64,000 nucleotides of DNA from an uncultured Gammaproteobacteria bacterium (GCA_913060975.1 CAJXVC010000001.1:62001-126000), one strand, 5' to 3'; shown: positions 24,986-35,766, numbered from the stretch's first letter. Numbers and translations: made by a program. Notes: generated by a model from the sequence alone, not told the origin.

Positions 24986-25687
24986 TCAGAGCGCCGGACG
25001 CGAATACAAGGCAAGATAATTCACATCAACGTTTGTATGCAGGGAATAACGTTTATTGAGTGGATTATAGCCCATGCCAATCTGCTTGTTCAGATCCAGA
25101 CCGGCGCCGCGTGCCCAGGCTGCCAACTCCGATGGCTTGATGAAACGCGCATACTCATGGGTGCCTCGGGGCAGTAATTGCAGAATATATTCGGCACCGA
25201 GAATGGCGAAGACATAGGATTTGGGGTTGCGGTTAATAGTCGAGAACACGACCGTACCGCCAGGTTTAACGAGGTTATGGCAGGCGCGCACAACGGACTC
25301 TGGCGAGGGCACATGTTCGAGCATCTCAAGACAAGTGACCACATCGAACTTCTGTGGTGCTTCCTCGGCCAATGCTTCGGCTGAGATCTTGCGATAGTCA
25401 ATGTCGAGGCCGCTTTCCAGTTGGTGTAATTTGGCGACGGACAACGAGGCATCAGCCATATCGATGGCTGTTACCTTGGCGCCATGATGGGCCATTGCTT
25501 CGGCTAAAATACCGCCGCCGCAGCCAACATCCAGCACCGCTTTTTCCGCCAGATTGACATGCTGGCTAATGAAGTTAAGGCGCAGCGGATTAATCTCATG
25601 CAAAGGCCTGAATTCGCTGTTGGGGTCCCACCAGCGTGCAGCCAGTGCTTCGAATTTGCGGATTTCCAATTCGTCTACATTTTCCAT
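24986..25687 (-). CDS. ubiG: Ubiquinone biosynthesis O-methyltransferase
   Basis: SAM-dependent enzyme for both O-methylation steps of ubiquinone synthesis. 233 residues. It begins NVDELEIRKFEALAARWWDP, diagnostic for UbiG, followed by SAM motif VLDVGCGGGILAEAM near 50-64 and CLEMLEHVPSPESVV. The C-terminal part includes HEYARFIKPSELAAW. Two nucleotides separate it from mupP and seven from mtaD upstream, so the operon is tightly packed. Confidence 0.97.
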   Translation of the reverse strand: MENVDELEIRKFEALAARWWDPNSEFRPLHEINPLRLNFISQHVNLAEKAVLDVGCGGGILAEAMAHHGAKVTAIDMADASLSVAKLHQLESGLDIDYRKISAEALAEEAPQKFDVVTCLEMLEHVPSPESVVRACHNLVKPGGTVVFSTINRNPKSYVFAILGAEYILQLLPRGTHEYARFIKPSELAAWARGAGLDLNKQIGMGYNPLNKRYSLHTNVDVNYLALYSRPAL

Positions 25688-25694
25688 GGTGGCA

Positions 25695-27026
25695 CTAGGC
25701 TCCTGCCATTTTCTTAAGCCATTGGCTGGCTTGTTGTTTGATCGCTATCACGTCGAGGGTTTGCAGTTCGCCGTCCTGATAAAGCAGGCGGCCGCCACAC
25801 CAGACATGGCTGACTTGTGAGGCTTTGCAAGCGTAGACAAGGTGTGACAGCGGGTTGTGCATAGGCAATGTATTCAGCGCATCCATATCAACGGCGGTGA
25901 TGTCGGCAAACTTGTCGACCTCAAGGCTGCCGATAAAGCTGTCCATGCCCATGGCACGCGCACCATTGATAGTAGCCATTTCCAAGGCCTCGTGAGCGGG
26001 CAGGGCGCTGGCATCTTCGGCTACCGCTTTGGCCAGCATGGCAGCGGTCTGCATTTCACCAAACATGTCCAGATCATTGTTGCTGGCGCCACCATCAGTC
26101 CCCAGAGCCGTATTCACTCCATGCTGTTTTAGCTTGGCCGTCTCGCAGAAGCCGCTGGCGAGCTTGAGATTGGATTCCGGGCAATGCACAACATTAGCGC
26201 CGAGTTCGGCGAGCAATTCCATCTCAGTCTTTACCAGTTGAGTAGCATGTACGCACACCATTCTTGGTGAGATCAATCCCAGCTCATGCAGGCGCTTGAT
26301 GGGGCGGCGCCCATCGCTGGCAACGGCGTCGCTTACTTCCTTGGCGTTTTCGTGCACATGCATGTGAATGGGGATATCGAGTTCATCGGCCAGTACGACA
26401 ATCTTTTCCAGCGGCCCATCCGAGACCGTGTAAGGGGCATGGGGGCCGAATGCCGTGTAGACAAAATCGCTGGTGCGGAAATCATCATGCAGCTGGGTGG
26501 CCTTGCGAATGTATTCATCCGCATCCTGTGCCCAGGCGGTCGGGAAATCCAGAACCGGGCAGGCGAGTTGCACTCGCATTTGCGTGTGCTGGGCCACCTT
26601 GGCGACTTCGTCGGGAAAGAAGTAGTTGTCAGCAAACGTTGTGGTCCCGGAAGCAATCATCTCGGCCATGGCTAATGACGTGCCTTGCTGGACAAACTCG
26701 CGGCTGACAAATTTGCCTTCCAATGGCCAAATGCGCTGCTCGAGCCACTCCTGAAGTGGGACATCGTCAGCGATGCCGCGTAGCAAGACCATGGGCGAGT
26801 GTCCGTGGGTGTTAACGAGCCCGGGAATCACGGCATGCGTATCGAGGGCAAACTCTTGCTCGGCGGTATAGCGCTCATTGGCGTTAGCGGTTGGGCATAG
26901 CGCGATGATTTTCTTGTTGTGGATGGCAATGCTGTGCTGTTCAAGGACAGCGCCAGATGGCACAACAGGAATTACCCAGCGGGCATGGATCAGAGTATCA
27001 ATTGCTTGCTTGCTGACAGAGTTCAC
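25695..27026 (-). CDS. mtaD: TRZ/ATZ family amidohydrolase, probable methylthioadenosine/SAH deaminase
   Basis: Zinc amidohydrolase predicted to deaminate 5'-methylthioadenosine or S-adenosylhomocysteine. About 443 residues. Metal ligands lie in PGLVNTHGHSPM and IHMHVHENAKE; the substrate region has VCVHATQL, VVHCPESNLKLASG and GTDGGASNNDLDM. I prefer GTG at 27026, with GAGG 5 nt upstream and the family N-terminal length; a GTG at 27056 would add ten residues. It heads the operon mtaD-ubiG-mupP-yciK and diverges from gyrA. Confidence 0.88.
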   Translation of the reverse strand: MNSVSKQAIDTLIHARWVIPVVPSGAVLEQHSIAIHNKKIIALCPTANANERYTAEQEFALDTHAVIPGLVNTHGHSPMVLLRGIADDVPLQEWLEQRIWPLEGKFVSREFVQQGTSLAMAEMIASGTTTFADNYFFPDEVAKVAQHTQMRVQLACPVLDFPTAWAQDADEYIRKATQLHDDFRTSDFVYTAFGPHAPYTVSDGPLEKIVVLADELDIPIHMHVHENAKEVSDAVASDGRRPIKRLHELGLISPRMVCVHATQLVKTEMELLAELGANVVHCPESNLKLASGFCETAKLKQHGVNTALGTDGGASNNDLDMFGEMQTAAMLAKAVAEDASALPAHEALEMATINGARAMGMDSFIGSLEVDKFADITAVDMDALNTLPMHNPLSHLVYACKASQVSHVWCGGRLLYQDGELQTLDVIAIKQQASQWLKKMAGA

Positions 27027-27211
27027 TTCGGCCTCGTTTGCAGGTGATTCGGGCACGATATGCCACGCATTGGAAGGCCGCGATTATACCCATATTGGAA
27101 ATAAAGTGCGCCCCTTGTAAAGGTTTTCCACAGCATGCCGAACTTGTTGAAAACAAACAGGTTTTTTAACGCTGAAAATGCCCTGACGGGTGTCATTTGG
27201 CGGCTGGGCTA

Positions 27212-27220
27212 TGCTATAAT
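27212..27220 (+). promoter_or_regulatory. Extended -10 promoter element for gyrA
   Basis: TGCTATAAT, an exact extended -10 box, lies 183 bp before the gyrA start. The -35 region (TGTCAT near 27191) is poor, as is normal for extended -10 promoters. The divergent space of 376 bp (27027-27402) contains no gene; it must also hold the mtaD promoter on the other strand. Confidence 0.6.
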
Positions 27221-27402
27221 TTCTCCCTTGTGACAGGGGTAATTGAAAGCGTTAACAAGACGCGATTTTTTACTCCGCAGCAGGCTGCTTATCAGTCAAT
27301 TTCAGTATTTATGCGAAGTTCAAATCCATCGCCAACAACACCAACAAACGCCGCGAATCGAGTTCGTTCTCTACCGTCGTATCCCCAGGAATAAGCTAGT
27401 TT

Positions 27403-30051
27403 ATGTCTGAATTTGCCAAGCAGGTTCTGCCTGTCGCACTAGAAGGTGAAATGCGTGAGTCCTATTTGGCTTACGCGATGAGTGTCATTGTCGGCCGAGC
27501 CTTGCCGGATGTGCGCGATGGCCTGAAGCCGGTGCACCGCCGTGTACTGTTCGCCATGAACGTGCTGTCCAACGATTACAACAAGCCGTACAAGAAGTCG
27601 GCGCGTGTGGTCGGTGATGTGATTGGTAAATATCACCCACACGGTGACTCGGCGGTATACGACACGATTGTGCGTATGGCGCAGAGTTTTTCCCTGCGTT
27701 ACCCGTTGGTCGATGGTCAGGGTAACTTCGGATCAATCGATGGTGATGCCGCTGCGGCCATGCGTTACACCGAAATCCGCATGTCCAAAATCGCGCATGA
27801 TTTGCTGGCCGATCTTGAGAAAGAAACTGTCAATTTCTCTGACAACTACGACGGCACCGAACGTATTCCCGATGTCTTGCCAACTCAAGTGCCCAATCTA
27901 TTGGTCAATGGTTCCTCAGGTATCGCCGTTGGTATGGCGACCAATATCCCGCCGCACAATCTCAATGAAATCATTAATGGTTGTATCGCAGTGCTGGATG
28001 ATCCGGACATCGATGTCGATGGCTTGATGGAACATATTCAGGGTCCGGACTTTCCAACCGCTGGTATTATTAACGGCAAAGCCGGCATTGTGCAGGCTTA
28101 CAAGACCGGACGGGGTCGCATCTATGTGCGTGCTCGCGCTGAAGTAATTGAAGATGAAAAGACCCATCGCCAAACCATCATTGTTACCGAGATTCCTTAT
28201 CAGCTGAACAAGGCGCGACTCATCGAGAAAATCGCCGAGTTGGTCAAAGAGAAAAAACTCGAAGGTATTTCTGAACTACGTGATGAATCCGACAAAGACG
28301 GATTGCGTATTGTCATCGAATTACGCAAAGGCGAAATGGGTGACGTGGTACTGAACAATCTGTATGCGCAAACAGCGATGCAGTCGGTGTTCGGCATCAA
28401 TATGGTGGCACTGGTTGATGGTCAACCCAAGCTGCTAAATCTTAAAGAAATTCTTGAAGCGTTTATTCGTCATCGTCGTGAAGTAGTCTCACGGCGTACC
28501 ACCTTCCTGCTGCGCAAGGCACGCGAACGCGGCCATGTTCTGGAAGGGTTGGCAGTAGCGCTGGCCAATATCGATGCCGTCATTGAATTGATCAAGTCTT
28601 CGCCAAGTGCGGCAGAAGCCAAAGAAAAGCTGCTTGCCCGGTCCTGGAAGTCGGACAGTGTATTGAGGATGTTAGGTGAGGTAGGCGCTGATGCTTGCCG
28701 TCCTGACGGTCTGGAAGCCAAGTACGGTCTGAAGGGTGGGGAATACTTCCTGTCACCTGATCAGGCGCAAGCTATTCTCGATCTGCGTTTGCACCGCCTT
28801 ACTGGCATGGAAACCGACAAGCTCATCAGCGACTATCAAGAGCTGTTAAAACAGATTGCTGACTATCTCGATATTCTGGAAAACAAAGAACGGTTGCTTG
28901 GCGTTGTACGTGATGAAATGCTCGCCATACTGGACGAATACGGTGACGAACGCCGTACCGAAATTGTCGGTTCACAGCTTGATCTTACCATGGAAGACCT
29001 CATCACCGAAGAAGATCGCGTGGTGACAATTTCCAAGACTGGCTATGCCAAGACCCAGCCGCTTTCCGATTATTCCGCGCAGCGGCGTGGCGGTATGGGG
29101 CGCGCGGCAGCGAGCGTGAAAGATGAAGATGTTGTTGAGCACCTTTTGGTTGCCAGTACTCATGACACGCTACTGTGTTTTACCAGTGCCGGCAAAGTGT
29201 TCTGGCTCAAAGTGTTTATGATTCCAATCGCCTCGCGCACTTCGCGTGGTAAACCGATTGTGAATATATTGCCGCTGGAAGAGGGCGAGCACATTACCAG
29301 CATGCTGCCAGTGACAGAATATACAGATAATCATTTTGTCTTCATGGCCACCGCTAACGGTACCGTGAAGAAAACCGCACTGACCAATTTTGCGCGTCAG
29401 CGCAGCGTTGGTCTGCGCGCTATTGAACTGGATGAGGGCGATAGTCTGGTGGGCACTGCAATTACCGATGGCGAGCAAGATGTCATGCTGGTGAGCAGTA
29501 GTGGCAAAACAATTCGTTTTAGCGAAACCGATGTGCGCCCCATGGGGCGAACAGCGCGCGGTGTTCGCGGTATCAAGCTGGCTGGTGATGCACGCATGAT
29601 TTCGCTGATTTTGCCGGATGCCGACAAGCAGATTCTGACGGTAAGTGAAAACGGTTACGGCAAACGTACTCAGAGCGTTGATTTTCCTGTGTACGGCCGT
29701 GGTGGTCAGGGCGTGATTGGTATGCAAACCAGCGATCGCAATGGTGCAGTAGTTGGCGCGGTTCAGGTTTATGACAACGATGAGATCATGCTCATTTCCA
29801 ACAAGGGCACAATGGTACGCACACGTGTCGACGAAGTCTCCGTGCAGGGCCGTAATACGCAAGGCGTGCGACTGATCCGGCTCAAGGAAGGCGAGAAGAT
29901 GGTCGGTCTGGAACGTGTCGACGAACCGGAAGAAGTCGAAGAGGATTTGACCGCAGATGCAGCAACCGCCGATCAAACCGCTGCAGATACTGCTGAGTCG
30001 CCCGACAATGCCGCCGATGCGACTCCGGATACGGATAGCGACGACGAATAA
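27403..30051 (+). CDS. gyrA: DNA gyrase subunit A
   Basis: Breakage-reunion subunit that introduces negative supercoils with GyrB. 882 residues. The quinolone-resistance region reads [17 protein letters not shown], with the wild-type Ser and Asp at the positions equivalent to E. coli 83 and 87. The catalytic Tyr is in [11 protein letters not shown]. The C-terminal beta-pinwheel is present. The GyrA box at residues 560-566 reads QRRGGMG where the usual seventh-motif form is QRRGGKG or QRRGGRG. The last about 45 residues are acidic and rich in Ala, Thr and Asp. pheA follows after 57 bp, which holds a 7-bp hairpin at 30056-30073. Confidence 0.99.
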   Translation: MSEFAKQVLPVALEGEMRESYLAYAMSVIVGRALPDVRDGLKPVHRRVLFAMNVLSNDYNKPYKKSARVVGDVIGKYHPHGDSAVYDTIVRMAQSFSLRYPLVDGQGNFGSIDGDAAAAMRYTEIRMSKIAHDLLADLEKETVNFSDNYDGTERIPDVLPTQVPNLLVNGSSGIAVGMATNIPPHNLNEIINGCIAVLDDPDIDVDGLMEHIQGPDFPTAGIINGKAGIVQAYKTGRGRIYVRARAEVIEDEKTHRQTIIVTEIPYQLNKARLIEKIAELVKEKKLEGISELRDESDKDGLRIVIELRKGEMGDVVLNNLYAQTAMQSVFGINMVALVDGQPKLLNLKEILEAFIRHRREVVSRRTTFLLRKARERGHVLEGLAVALANIDAVIELIKSSPSAAEAKEKLLARSWKSDSVLRMLGEVGADACRPDGLEAKYGLKGGEYFLSPDQAQAILDLRLHRLTGMETDKLISDYQELLKQIADYLDILENKERLLGVVRDEMLAILDEYGDERRTEIVGSQLDLTMEDLITEEDRVVTISKTGYAKTQPLSDYSAQRRGGMGRAAASVKDEDVVEHLLVASTHDTLLCFTSAGKVFWLKVFMIPIASRTSRGKPIVNILPLEEGEHITSMLPVTEYTDNHFVFMATANGTVKKTALTNFARQRSVGLRAIELDEGDSLVGTAITDGEQDVMLVSSSGKTIRFSETDVRPMGRTARGVRGIKLAGDARMISLILPDADKQILTVSENGYGKRTQSVDFPVYGRGGQGVIGMQTSDRNGAVVGAVQVYDNDEIMLISNKGTMVRTRVDEVSVQGRNTQGVRLIRLKEGEKMVGLERVDEPEEVEEDLTADAATADQTAADTAESPDNAADATPDTDSDDE

Positions 30052-30108
30052 TCCCGGCAAGCACCAGCTTGCCATTCAACAGCCAGACATTCCGCAAAGG
30101 CATTCACA

Positions 30109-30942
30109 GTGTCAGACACATTGACGGTGGCCTATCTGGGCCCGGCCGGTACTTACTCGCAAGCCGCTGTACTTGAGCACTTCGGTGCTCAATGCCAGCA
30201 GCTGGCTGTGCCTTCGATTGATGAAGCCTTCGTCGCCGTGCAAAACCATTCGGCAGATGCGGCGGTTGTGCCTATCGAAAATTCCACCGAAGGAATCGTC
30301 AATAACACACAGGACTGCCTGGTGGATGCAGCGGCCAGCATCATCGGCGAAGTGATTCTGCCGATTGAGCACCATTTATTGCTGGGTGAACAAACCAGCG
30401 AGGGTGAAATCACGACTATCGTGTCGCATCCGCAATCGCTGGCGCAATGTCGCCGGTGGCTCAAGATCAATATGCCCAATGTCGTTACGCGCGAAGCGGT
30501 TAGCAATGCTGATGCCGCTCAGCAAGCATTGAATACGCAAGGCGTCGCTGCTATTGCCGGCAGTCTTGCCGCGCAAACCTATGGGCTGCAGATTGCTCGC
30601 AAGGCGATACAGGATCAAGCCCACAACAAGACCCGGTTTATAGTCCTGGGTGAGGGTGATACTCAACCCACTGGTAGAGACAAGACATCCATTCTGGTTT
30701 ATGCGGCCAACAAACCTGGCGCGCTGTTTCACGTACTTGAACCGTTTGAGAATTTGCAAATCAGCTTGACGAAAATTGATTCCCGCCCGGCGAAGAAAGC
30801 AGCCTGGGAGTATGTGTTTTTTATTGATTTCGAAGGGCACCGTGATGATGAGCCGGTGCAGGAACTGTTTCGCCGTCTGGATGGTTGTACCGAAGAAATC
30901 AAATTGCTGGGTTCCTATCCTGCTTGCGATAACAAAGCCTGA
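30109..30942 (+). CDS. pheA: Prephenate dehydratase (no chorismate mutase domain)
   Basis: Converts prephenate to phenylpyruvate for phenylalanine synthesis. 277 residues. The product starts directly with the dehydratase domain (VAYLGPAGTYSQAAVLEHF). It has the catalytic TRF motif in NKTRFIVLGEG near 180, then the ACT regulatory domain with GALFHVLEPF and SRPAKKAAWEY, the phenylalanine-binding motifs. Most gammaproteobacterial PheA proteins carry an N-terminal chorismate mutase of about 90 residues; here only 57 bases separate it from gyrA, so that domain is absent. Start GTG at 30109 with AAAGG upstream. Confidence 0.94.
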   Translation: MSDTLTVAYLGPAGTYSQAAVLEHFGAQCQQLAVPSIDEAFVAVQNHSADAAVVPIENSTEGIVNNTQDCLVDAAASIIGEVILPIEHHLLLGEQTSEGEITTIVSHPQSLAQCRRWLKINMPNVVTREAVSNADAAQQALNTQGVAAIAGSLAAQTYGLQIARKAIQDQAHNKTRFIVLGEGDTQPTGRDKTSILVYAANKPGALFHVLEPFENLQISLTKIDSRPAKKAAWEYVFFIDFEGHRDDEPVQELFRRLDGCTEEIKLLGSYPACDNKA

Positions 30943-30949
30943 GACATAA

Positions 30950-33172
30950 TTGAACTTGAAGATGTTGGCGCAATCACGAATTCTCATAGTTGGGCTAGGG
31001 CTAATCGGCGGCAGTATCGCGCTTGCGCTGCGTAAAACTGACCCATCTATCAAGCTGCTGGCGGTGGACAGTGCGCAAGATTCTCTGCATGCGGCGCTGG
31101 CAAGCAATGTGATTGATGAGGCGGGCACACTGGAAGAGCTCGTGCCGAGCGCCGATATAGTGATTGTTGCGCTACCGTCGTTGACGATTGCTACAGTAAT
31201 TCCCGAGATTGCAAAATATCAGCGCGATGACACTGTCGTCACTGATGTTGGAAGCGTCAAGTCGCACATTATAGAAGTCGTTAATCAGCAAAAGCCTGAT
31301 TTTATCGCTAATTTTGTGCCCGGACATCCAATTGCCGGTTCTGAGCAGAGCGGTTTTCAAGCGGCAATCGACAATTTGTTTGACGGCCGCAACGTGATTT
31401 TGACCCCGCAGCAATTAACCAGCGCACGAGCCATCGGCACTATCAATGCGCTATGGCGGGCATTAGGGGCTGATGTTCTGGGTATGTCGGTAGCCCGGCA
31501 TGATGCGGTGCTTGCCGCGACCAGCCACTTGCCGCATCTGCTGGCCTTTGCTGTTGTCGACACCTTGGTCTCCCATGCCCAGAGTGAAGATATTTTCCGC
31601 TACGCAGCGGGTGGTTTTGCCGACTTTAGCCGCCTGGCATCCAGCGATGCGGACATGTGGTCAGATATTTTTGTGGCTAATGCGTCTGCCACAGAAGCCA
31701 TGCTGGATGCATATATCGATAACCTGCAGGCTCTAAAATCTTTGCTGAAGTCACATGACCGCTCAGCGATGCGCCAGATATTCAAGCGCGCCAAATTCTC
31801 ACGCGACGAATTTATCGCGCGTCACTTTAGTCATAAAAAGCCAAGTCTCATGCCAGAAAACAAGATCAGTTTTATTAGTAATCCGGGTACCGTATTGTCA
31901 GGCAGCATTCGTGTGCCGGGTGATAAATCAATCTCGCACCGTTCTGTTATTTTCGGCGCGCTGGCCGACGGTGTGACCGAAGTGAGCGGCTTCTTGCAGG
32001 GCGAAGATGCACTCAATACCGTGGCTGCATTTCGCGAAATGGGGGTCACGATTGTTGGCCCTGAAGATGGCAAGATGACCATTTACGGGGTTGGCCTGCA
32101 TGGCTTGCAAGCGCCGCGTAAACCTCTCTACATGGGGAACTCCGGCACGGCGATGCGCTTGCTGGCAGGCTTACTGGCCGCGCAAACCTTTACCAGTGAG
32201 CTGACTGGCGATGAGTCGTTGACCCGTCGCCCTATGGCGCGCGTGGCGGATCCATTGCGTAGTATGGGGGCACAGATTGCGACCGCCGAGAAGGGCACTC
32301 CACCATTGCAGATTAGCGGTACAGCTCTCAAGGGTGTGCACTACGATATGCCAGTGGCCAGCGCTCAGGTGAAATCCTGTTTATTATTGGCCGGGCTCTA
32401 TGCCGATGGGCAGACTTCGGTGTCAGAGCCGGCGCCGTCACGCGATCATACCGAGCGAATGCTGCAAGGTTTTGGTTACCCAGTTAACCGTGAGGAAGCC
32501 ACTGCCACAGTGTCGGTCAGTGGTGGTCAAGCAATGACGGCGACAGCGATCGATGTCCCTGCGGACATTTCGTCGGCGGCGTTTTTTCTGGTGGCGGCCA
32601 GCATCAGTCCCGGCTCGGATCTGACACTACAGCATGTGGGTATCAATCCCACCCGGATTGGTGTGATCAACATCCTCAAAGCCATGGGCGCAGATATTAC
32701 CCTCGCCAACGAACGCAACATTGGCGGCGAACCGGTGGCCGATTTGCGGGTTCGTGGCAGTGCATTGCAAGGCATTAGCATCGCTCAAGACCAGATTCCC
32801 CTGGCCATCGATGAATTCCCGGTACTGTTCGTGGCCGCAGCTTGTGCCAATGGCATTACTGAATTGCGCGGGGCTGAGGAGCTGCGCGTCAAGGAAAGTG
32901 ATCGACTGGAAGCGATGGCGGTTGGCTTGCGTAGCCTGGGTATCTCGGTCGAGACGTTCGCTGACGGCATTCGTATCGAGGGCGGCACACTGACTGGCGG
33001 TACTGTGGACAGTTTTACCGATCACCGCATTGCCATGGCCTTTGCGGTGGCCGGCTTACGTGCGCAAGGCGCGGTCACAATCAAGGACTGCGCCAATGTG
33101 GCCACTTCTTTCCCGGGTTTCGTCGCTCTGGCGAATCAGGTCGGATTGCAGCTGACGGAGCAAGAAGGGTAA
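30950..33172 (+). CDS. tyrA-aroA: Fused prephenate dehydrogenase and EPSP synthase
   Basis: Bifunctional 740-residue protein. Residues 1 to about 295 are TyrA-type: NAD motif VGLGLIGGSIALAL, VVTDVGSVKSHI and GHPIAGSEQSGF. From about residue 301 a complete AroA follows: VPGDKSISHRSVIFGAL, MGNSGTAMRLLAGLLA, RRPMARVADPL, KESDRLEAMA and the closing DHRIAMAFAVAG. The first half makes hydroxyphenylpyruvate for tyrosine, the second makes EPSP in the shikimate pathway. The same fusion is known in Pseudomonas. TTG at 30950 is the longest start; ATG at 30962 is equally possible. Confidence 0.96.
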   Translation: MNLKMLAQSRILIVGLGLIGGSIALALRKTDPSIKLLAVDSAQDSLHAALASNVIDEAGTLEELVPSADIVIVALPSLTIATVIPEIAKYQRDDTVVTDVGSVKSHIIEVVNQQKPDFIANFVPGHPIAGSEQSGFQAAIDNLFDGRNVILTPQQLTSARAIGTINALWRALGADVLGMSVARHDAVLAATSHLPHLLAFAVVDTLVSHAQSEDIFRYAAGGFADFSRLASSDADMWSDIFVANASATEAMLDAYIDNLQALKSLLKSHDRSAMRQIFKRAKFSRDEFIARHFSHKKPSLMPENKISFISNPGTVLSGSIRVPGDKSISHRSVIFGALADGVTEVSGFLQGEDALNTVAAFREMGVTIVGPEDGKMTIYGVGLHGLQAPRKPLYMGNSGTAMRLLAGLLAAQTFTSELTGDESLTRRPMARVADPLRSMGAQIATAEKGTPPLQISGTALKGVHYDMPVASAQVKSCLLLAGLYADGQTSVSEPAPSRDHTERMLQGFGYPVNREEATATVSVSGGQAMTATAIDVPADISSAAFFLVAASISPGSDLTLQHVGINPTRIGVINILKAMGADITLANERNIGGEPVADLRVRGSALQGISIAQDQIPLAIDEFPVLFVAAACANGITELRGAEELRVKESDRLEAMAVGLRSLGISVETFADGIRIEGGTLTGGTVDSFTDHRIAMAFAVAGLRAQGAVTIKDCANVATSFPGFVALANQVGLQLTEQEG

Positions 33173-33176
33173 CAAC

Positions 33177-33863
33177 ATGGCCAGCGCCCCGGTTATCACC
33201 ATTGATGGTCCCTCAGGGTCAGGCAAGGGAGCTGTCTGCGCCGTGATTGCCGAGCGTCTGGGTTTTGCCTTGCTGGACAGCGGCGCACTTTATCGGGTTT
33301 TGGGTATTGCCGTGCACAAGGCCGGAGTCGATTTGGCGAATCATCAGGCAGTGGCCAAGCTAGCCGGTGAGATGGCGATTGAATTCGGCCGCAACGGTCC
33401 GGATTCTGTGCAACTCAATGGCGAAGATGTTTCGCTGGCTATTCGCACCGATCTGGGCAGTGATATGGCCTCCAGGGTCGGTGCTATTCCGGCGGCGCGG
33501 CAGGCTCTGCATGAGCGCCAGCTGGCATTCCGCCAGCCCCCGGGATTGGTGGCCGATGGCCGCGATATGGGCACCGTCGTATTCCCTGATGCCCAGCTGA
33601 AAATCTACCTCACGGCCAGTGTGGAAGCACGCGCGCAAAGGCGATATAAGCAGTTGATTGGTAAGGGTATTGATGCTATTCTGCCCGACCTTTTGCGAGA
33701 CCTAAAAGAGCGGGATGCACGCGACAGCCAACGTCCAGTCTCTCCTCTCAAGCCCGCTGAGGACGCCATCTTGCTCGATACCACCGACATGACTTTGGAA
33801 AACGTCATCGCTCGGGTCATGGAATTCGTGCAGCAGCGTCTCCCGCAGGTCGCTTCGCAGTAA
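33177..33863 (+). CDS. cmk: Cytidylate kinase
   Basis: Phosphorylates CMP and dCMP with ATP. 228 residues. P-loop ITIDGPSGSGKGAVC near 8-22, LLDSGALYRVLG near 32-43, LVADGRDMGTVVFPDA near 124-139 and the lid segment RRYKQLIGKGID. It starts 4 nt after aroA ends, so it is part of the pheA-tyrA-aroA-cmk run upstream of rpsA, the usual gammaproteobacterial order. Confidence 0.97.
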   Translation: MASAPVITIDGPSGSGKGAVCAVIAERLGFALLDSGALYRVLGIAVHKAGVDLANHQAVAKLAGEMAIEFGRNGPDSVQLNGEDVSLAIRTDLGSDMASRVGAIPAARQALHERQLAFRQPPGLVADGRDMGTVVFPDAQLKIYLTASVEARAQRRYKQLIGKGIDAILPDLLRDLKERDARDSQRPVSPLKPAEDAILLDTTDMTLENVIARVMEFVQQRLPQVASQ

Positions 33864-34015
33864 AGGATTAACCGTCGGGGCCTGAGAACAATCACCAGCT
33901 CGAGCAGTCCACCGACAAACATGAATAACCCCGTGATAGCTGGATCGCGGCAGTTGCAATGAACTTCAACTAACTTTAAAAGTTCGCTGTAACTATCTGA
34001 ATATTGGACTATTTA

Positions 34016-35692
34016 ATGAGTGAGAATTTCGCAGATCTGTTTGAACAAAGTCTGAATGAAATAGACATGACCCCAGGTGCAATCGTGATCGGCACCGTGA
34101 TTGACATCGACGCGGACTGGGTCACCGTGCACGCCGGCCTCAAATCTGAAGGCGTAATCCCCCGAAATCAATTCCTCGACGAGCAGGGTAACCTCGCTCT
34201 CGAAGTCGGTGATGAAGTCAAAGTGGCACTGGAAACTGTTGAAGACGGTTTCGGTGAAACACGACTCTCCCGCGAAAAAGCCAAGCGTGCGGAATCCTGG
34301 ATGGAACTGGAAGCCGCTTACGAGAAGAACGATATTGTCACCGGTATTATCAACGGCAAGGTCAAAGGCGGTTTCACTGTCGATCTGAACAATATCCGTG
34401 CCTTCCTGCCGGGCTCTCTGGTTGATGTCCGTCCTGTGCGCGATACGATGCACCTGGAAGGTCAGGAGCTGGAATTCAAACTGATCAAACTGGATCGCAA
34501 GCGCAACAACGTCGTGGTTTCACGCCGTGCTGTTCTTGAATCTGTCAGCAGCGAAGAGCGCGATGCATTGCTGGAGAAACTCCAGGAAGGCATGAGCGTC
34601 AAAGGTATCGTCAAGAACCTGACCGATTACGGTGCTTTCGTTGATCTGGGCGGTGTTGATGGTCTGTTGCACATCACTGACATGTCCTGGAAGCGCATCA
34701 AGCATCCAAGCGAAATCGTCAATGTGGGCGACGAGATTGAAGTTAAAGTCCTCAAGTATGACCGCGAACGTAACCGCGTTTCTCTGGGTCTCAAGCAGCT
34801 GGGTGAAGATCCATGGGTCAACATCAAGTCGCGTTATCCGGAAAATACCCGCGTTAAGGCCACTGTGACCAATCTGACAGACTACGGTTGTTTCGCCGAG
34901 CTGGAAGAAGGTGTGGAAGGTCTGGTACACGTGTCGGAAATGGACTGGACGAACAAAAACATTCACCCATCCAAAGTTGTACAGCTGGGTGATGAAGTCG
35001 ACGTCATGATTCTCGATATCGATGAAGAGCGTCGTCGTATTTCACTGGGTATCAAGCAATGCTTCCAGAACCCATGGGATGGCTTCGCTGAGAACTTCAA
35101 GAAAGGCGATCGCATTTCCGGCAGCATCAAGTCCATTACCGATTTCGGTATCTTTATTGGCCTGGAAGGCAATATCGACGGTCTTGTGCATTTGTCTGAC
35201 ATCTCTTGGGATGAAGCTGGTGAAGAAGCCGTACGCGAGTACAAGAAAGGCGACGAAATCGAGACAGTTATTCTGTCTATCGACCCTGAGCGTGAGCGCA
35301 TTTCACTAGGCATCAAGCAATTGGAAGATGATCCATTCATGAACTACGTGTCAGAAAATGACAAAGGTAGTATTGTGAAAGGGACGATTACTGAGATTGA
35401 CGCCAAATCTGCTACGATTACTCTGCAAGAGGGCGTAGAAGGTGTTTTGCGAGCGTCTGAAATCAGCCGTGATAAAGTCGAAGATGCACGCAATGTATTG
35501 AAGGAAGGTGAAGAAATTGAGGCGAAGGTGGTCAGTGTTGATCGCAAGAGTCGTGTTCTTAGCCTGTCAATCAAAGCGATGGAAATCGATGACGATAAAG
35601 CTGCTATCGAACAGCACAAGACCAAGGAAGCTGTCGACACATCACCGGGCACTATCGGTGATCTGATTAAAGCGGAAATGAATAAGGAATAA
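34016..35692 (+). CDS. rpsA: 30S ribosomal protein S1
   Basis: Ribosomal protein that binds mRNA leaders and starts translation of poorly structured or weak Shine-Dalgarno messages. 558 residues with six S1 domains; repeated blocks such as [20 protein letters not shown] and [20 protein letters not shown] are plain. ATG at 34016 (MSENFADLF) matches the family; an in-frame TTG four codons earlier is unlikely. The leader lacks a strong ribosome binding site, as in other rpsA genes, where S1 controls its own translation. Confidence 0.99.
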   Translation: MSENFADLFEQSLNEIDMTPGAIVIGTVIDIDADWVTVHAGLKSEGVIPRNQFLDEQGNLALEVGDEVKVALETVEDGFGETRLSREKAKRAESWMELEAAYEKNDIVTGIINGKVKGGFTVDLNNIRAFLPGSLVDVRPVRDTMHLEGQELEFKLIKLDRKRNNVVVSRRAVLESVSSEERDALLEKLQEGMSVKGIVKNLTDYGAFVDLGGVDGLLHITDMSWKRIKHPSEIVNVGDEIEVKVLKYDRERNRVSLGLKQLGEDPWVNIKSRYPENTRVKATVTNLTDYGCFAELEEGVEGLVHVSEMDWTNKNIHPSKVVQLGDEVDVMILDIDEERRRISLGIKQCFQNPWDGFAENFKKGDRISGSIKSITDFGIFIGLEGNIDGLVHLSDISWDEAGEEAVREYKKGDEIETVILSIDPERERISLGIKQLEDDPFMNYVSENDKGSIVKGTITEIDAKSATITLQEGVEGVLRASEISRDKVEDARNVLKEGEEIEAKVVSVDRKSRVLSLSIKAMEIDDDKAAIEQHKTKEAVDTSPGTIGDLIKAEMNKE

Positions 35693-35736
35693 GGAAACGC
35701 CAATTCTCGGTTTCTGAATTTCTGACAAGTGGTTGC

Positions 35737-35766
35737 AGTCCGGCCGAAATGGCCGGACTGATTATT
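35737..35766 (+). terminator. GC-rich hairpin after rpsA
   Basis: Perfect 9-bp stem, AGTCCGGCC and GGCCGGACT, with a GAAAT loop at 35737-35759, followed by GATTATT rather than a clean T-run. It may be a terminator or a partial attenuator and mRNA-stabilising stem between rpsA and ihfB. Confidence 0.55.

Noticed and set aside
29170..30075. Long open frame of about 300 codons antisense to the gyrA C-terminal part
   Set aside because: It lies entirely opposite a core gene with clear family motifs, has unlikely composition, and no ribosome binding site; it follows from gyrA codon usage.
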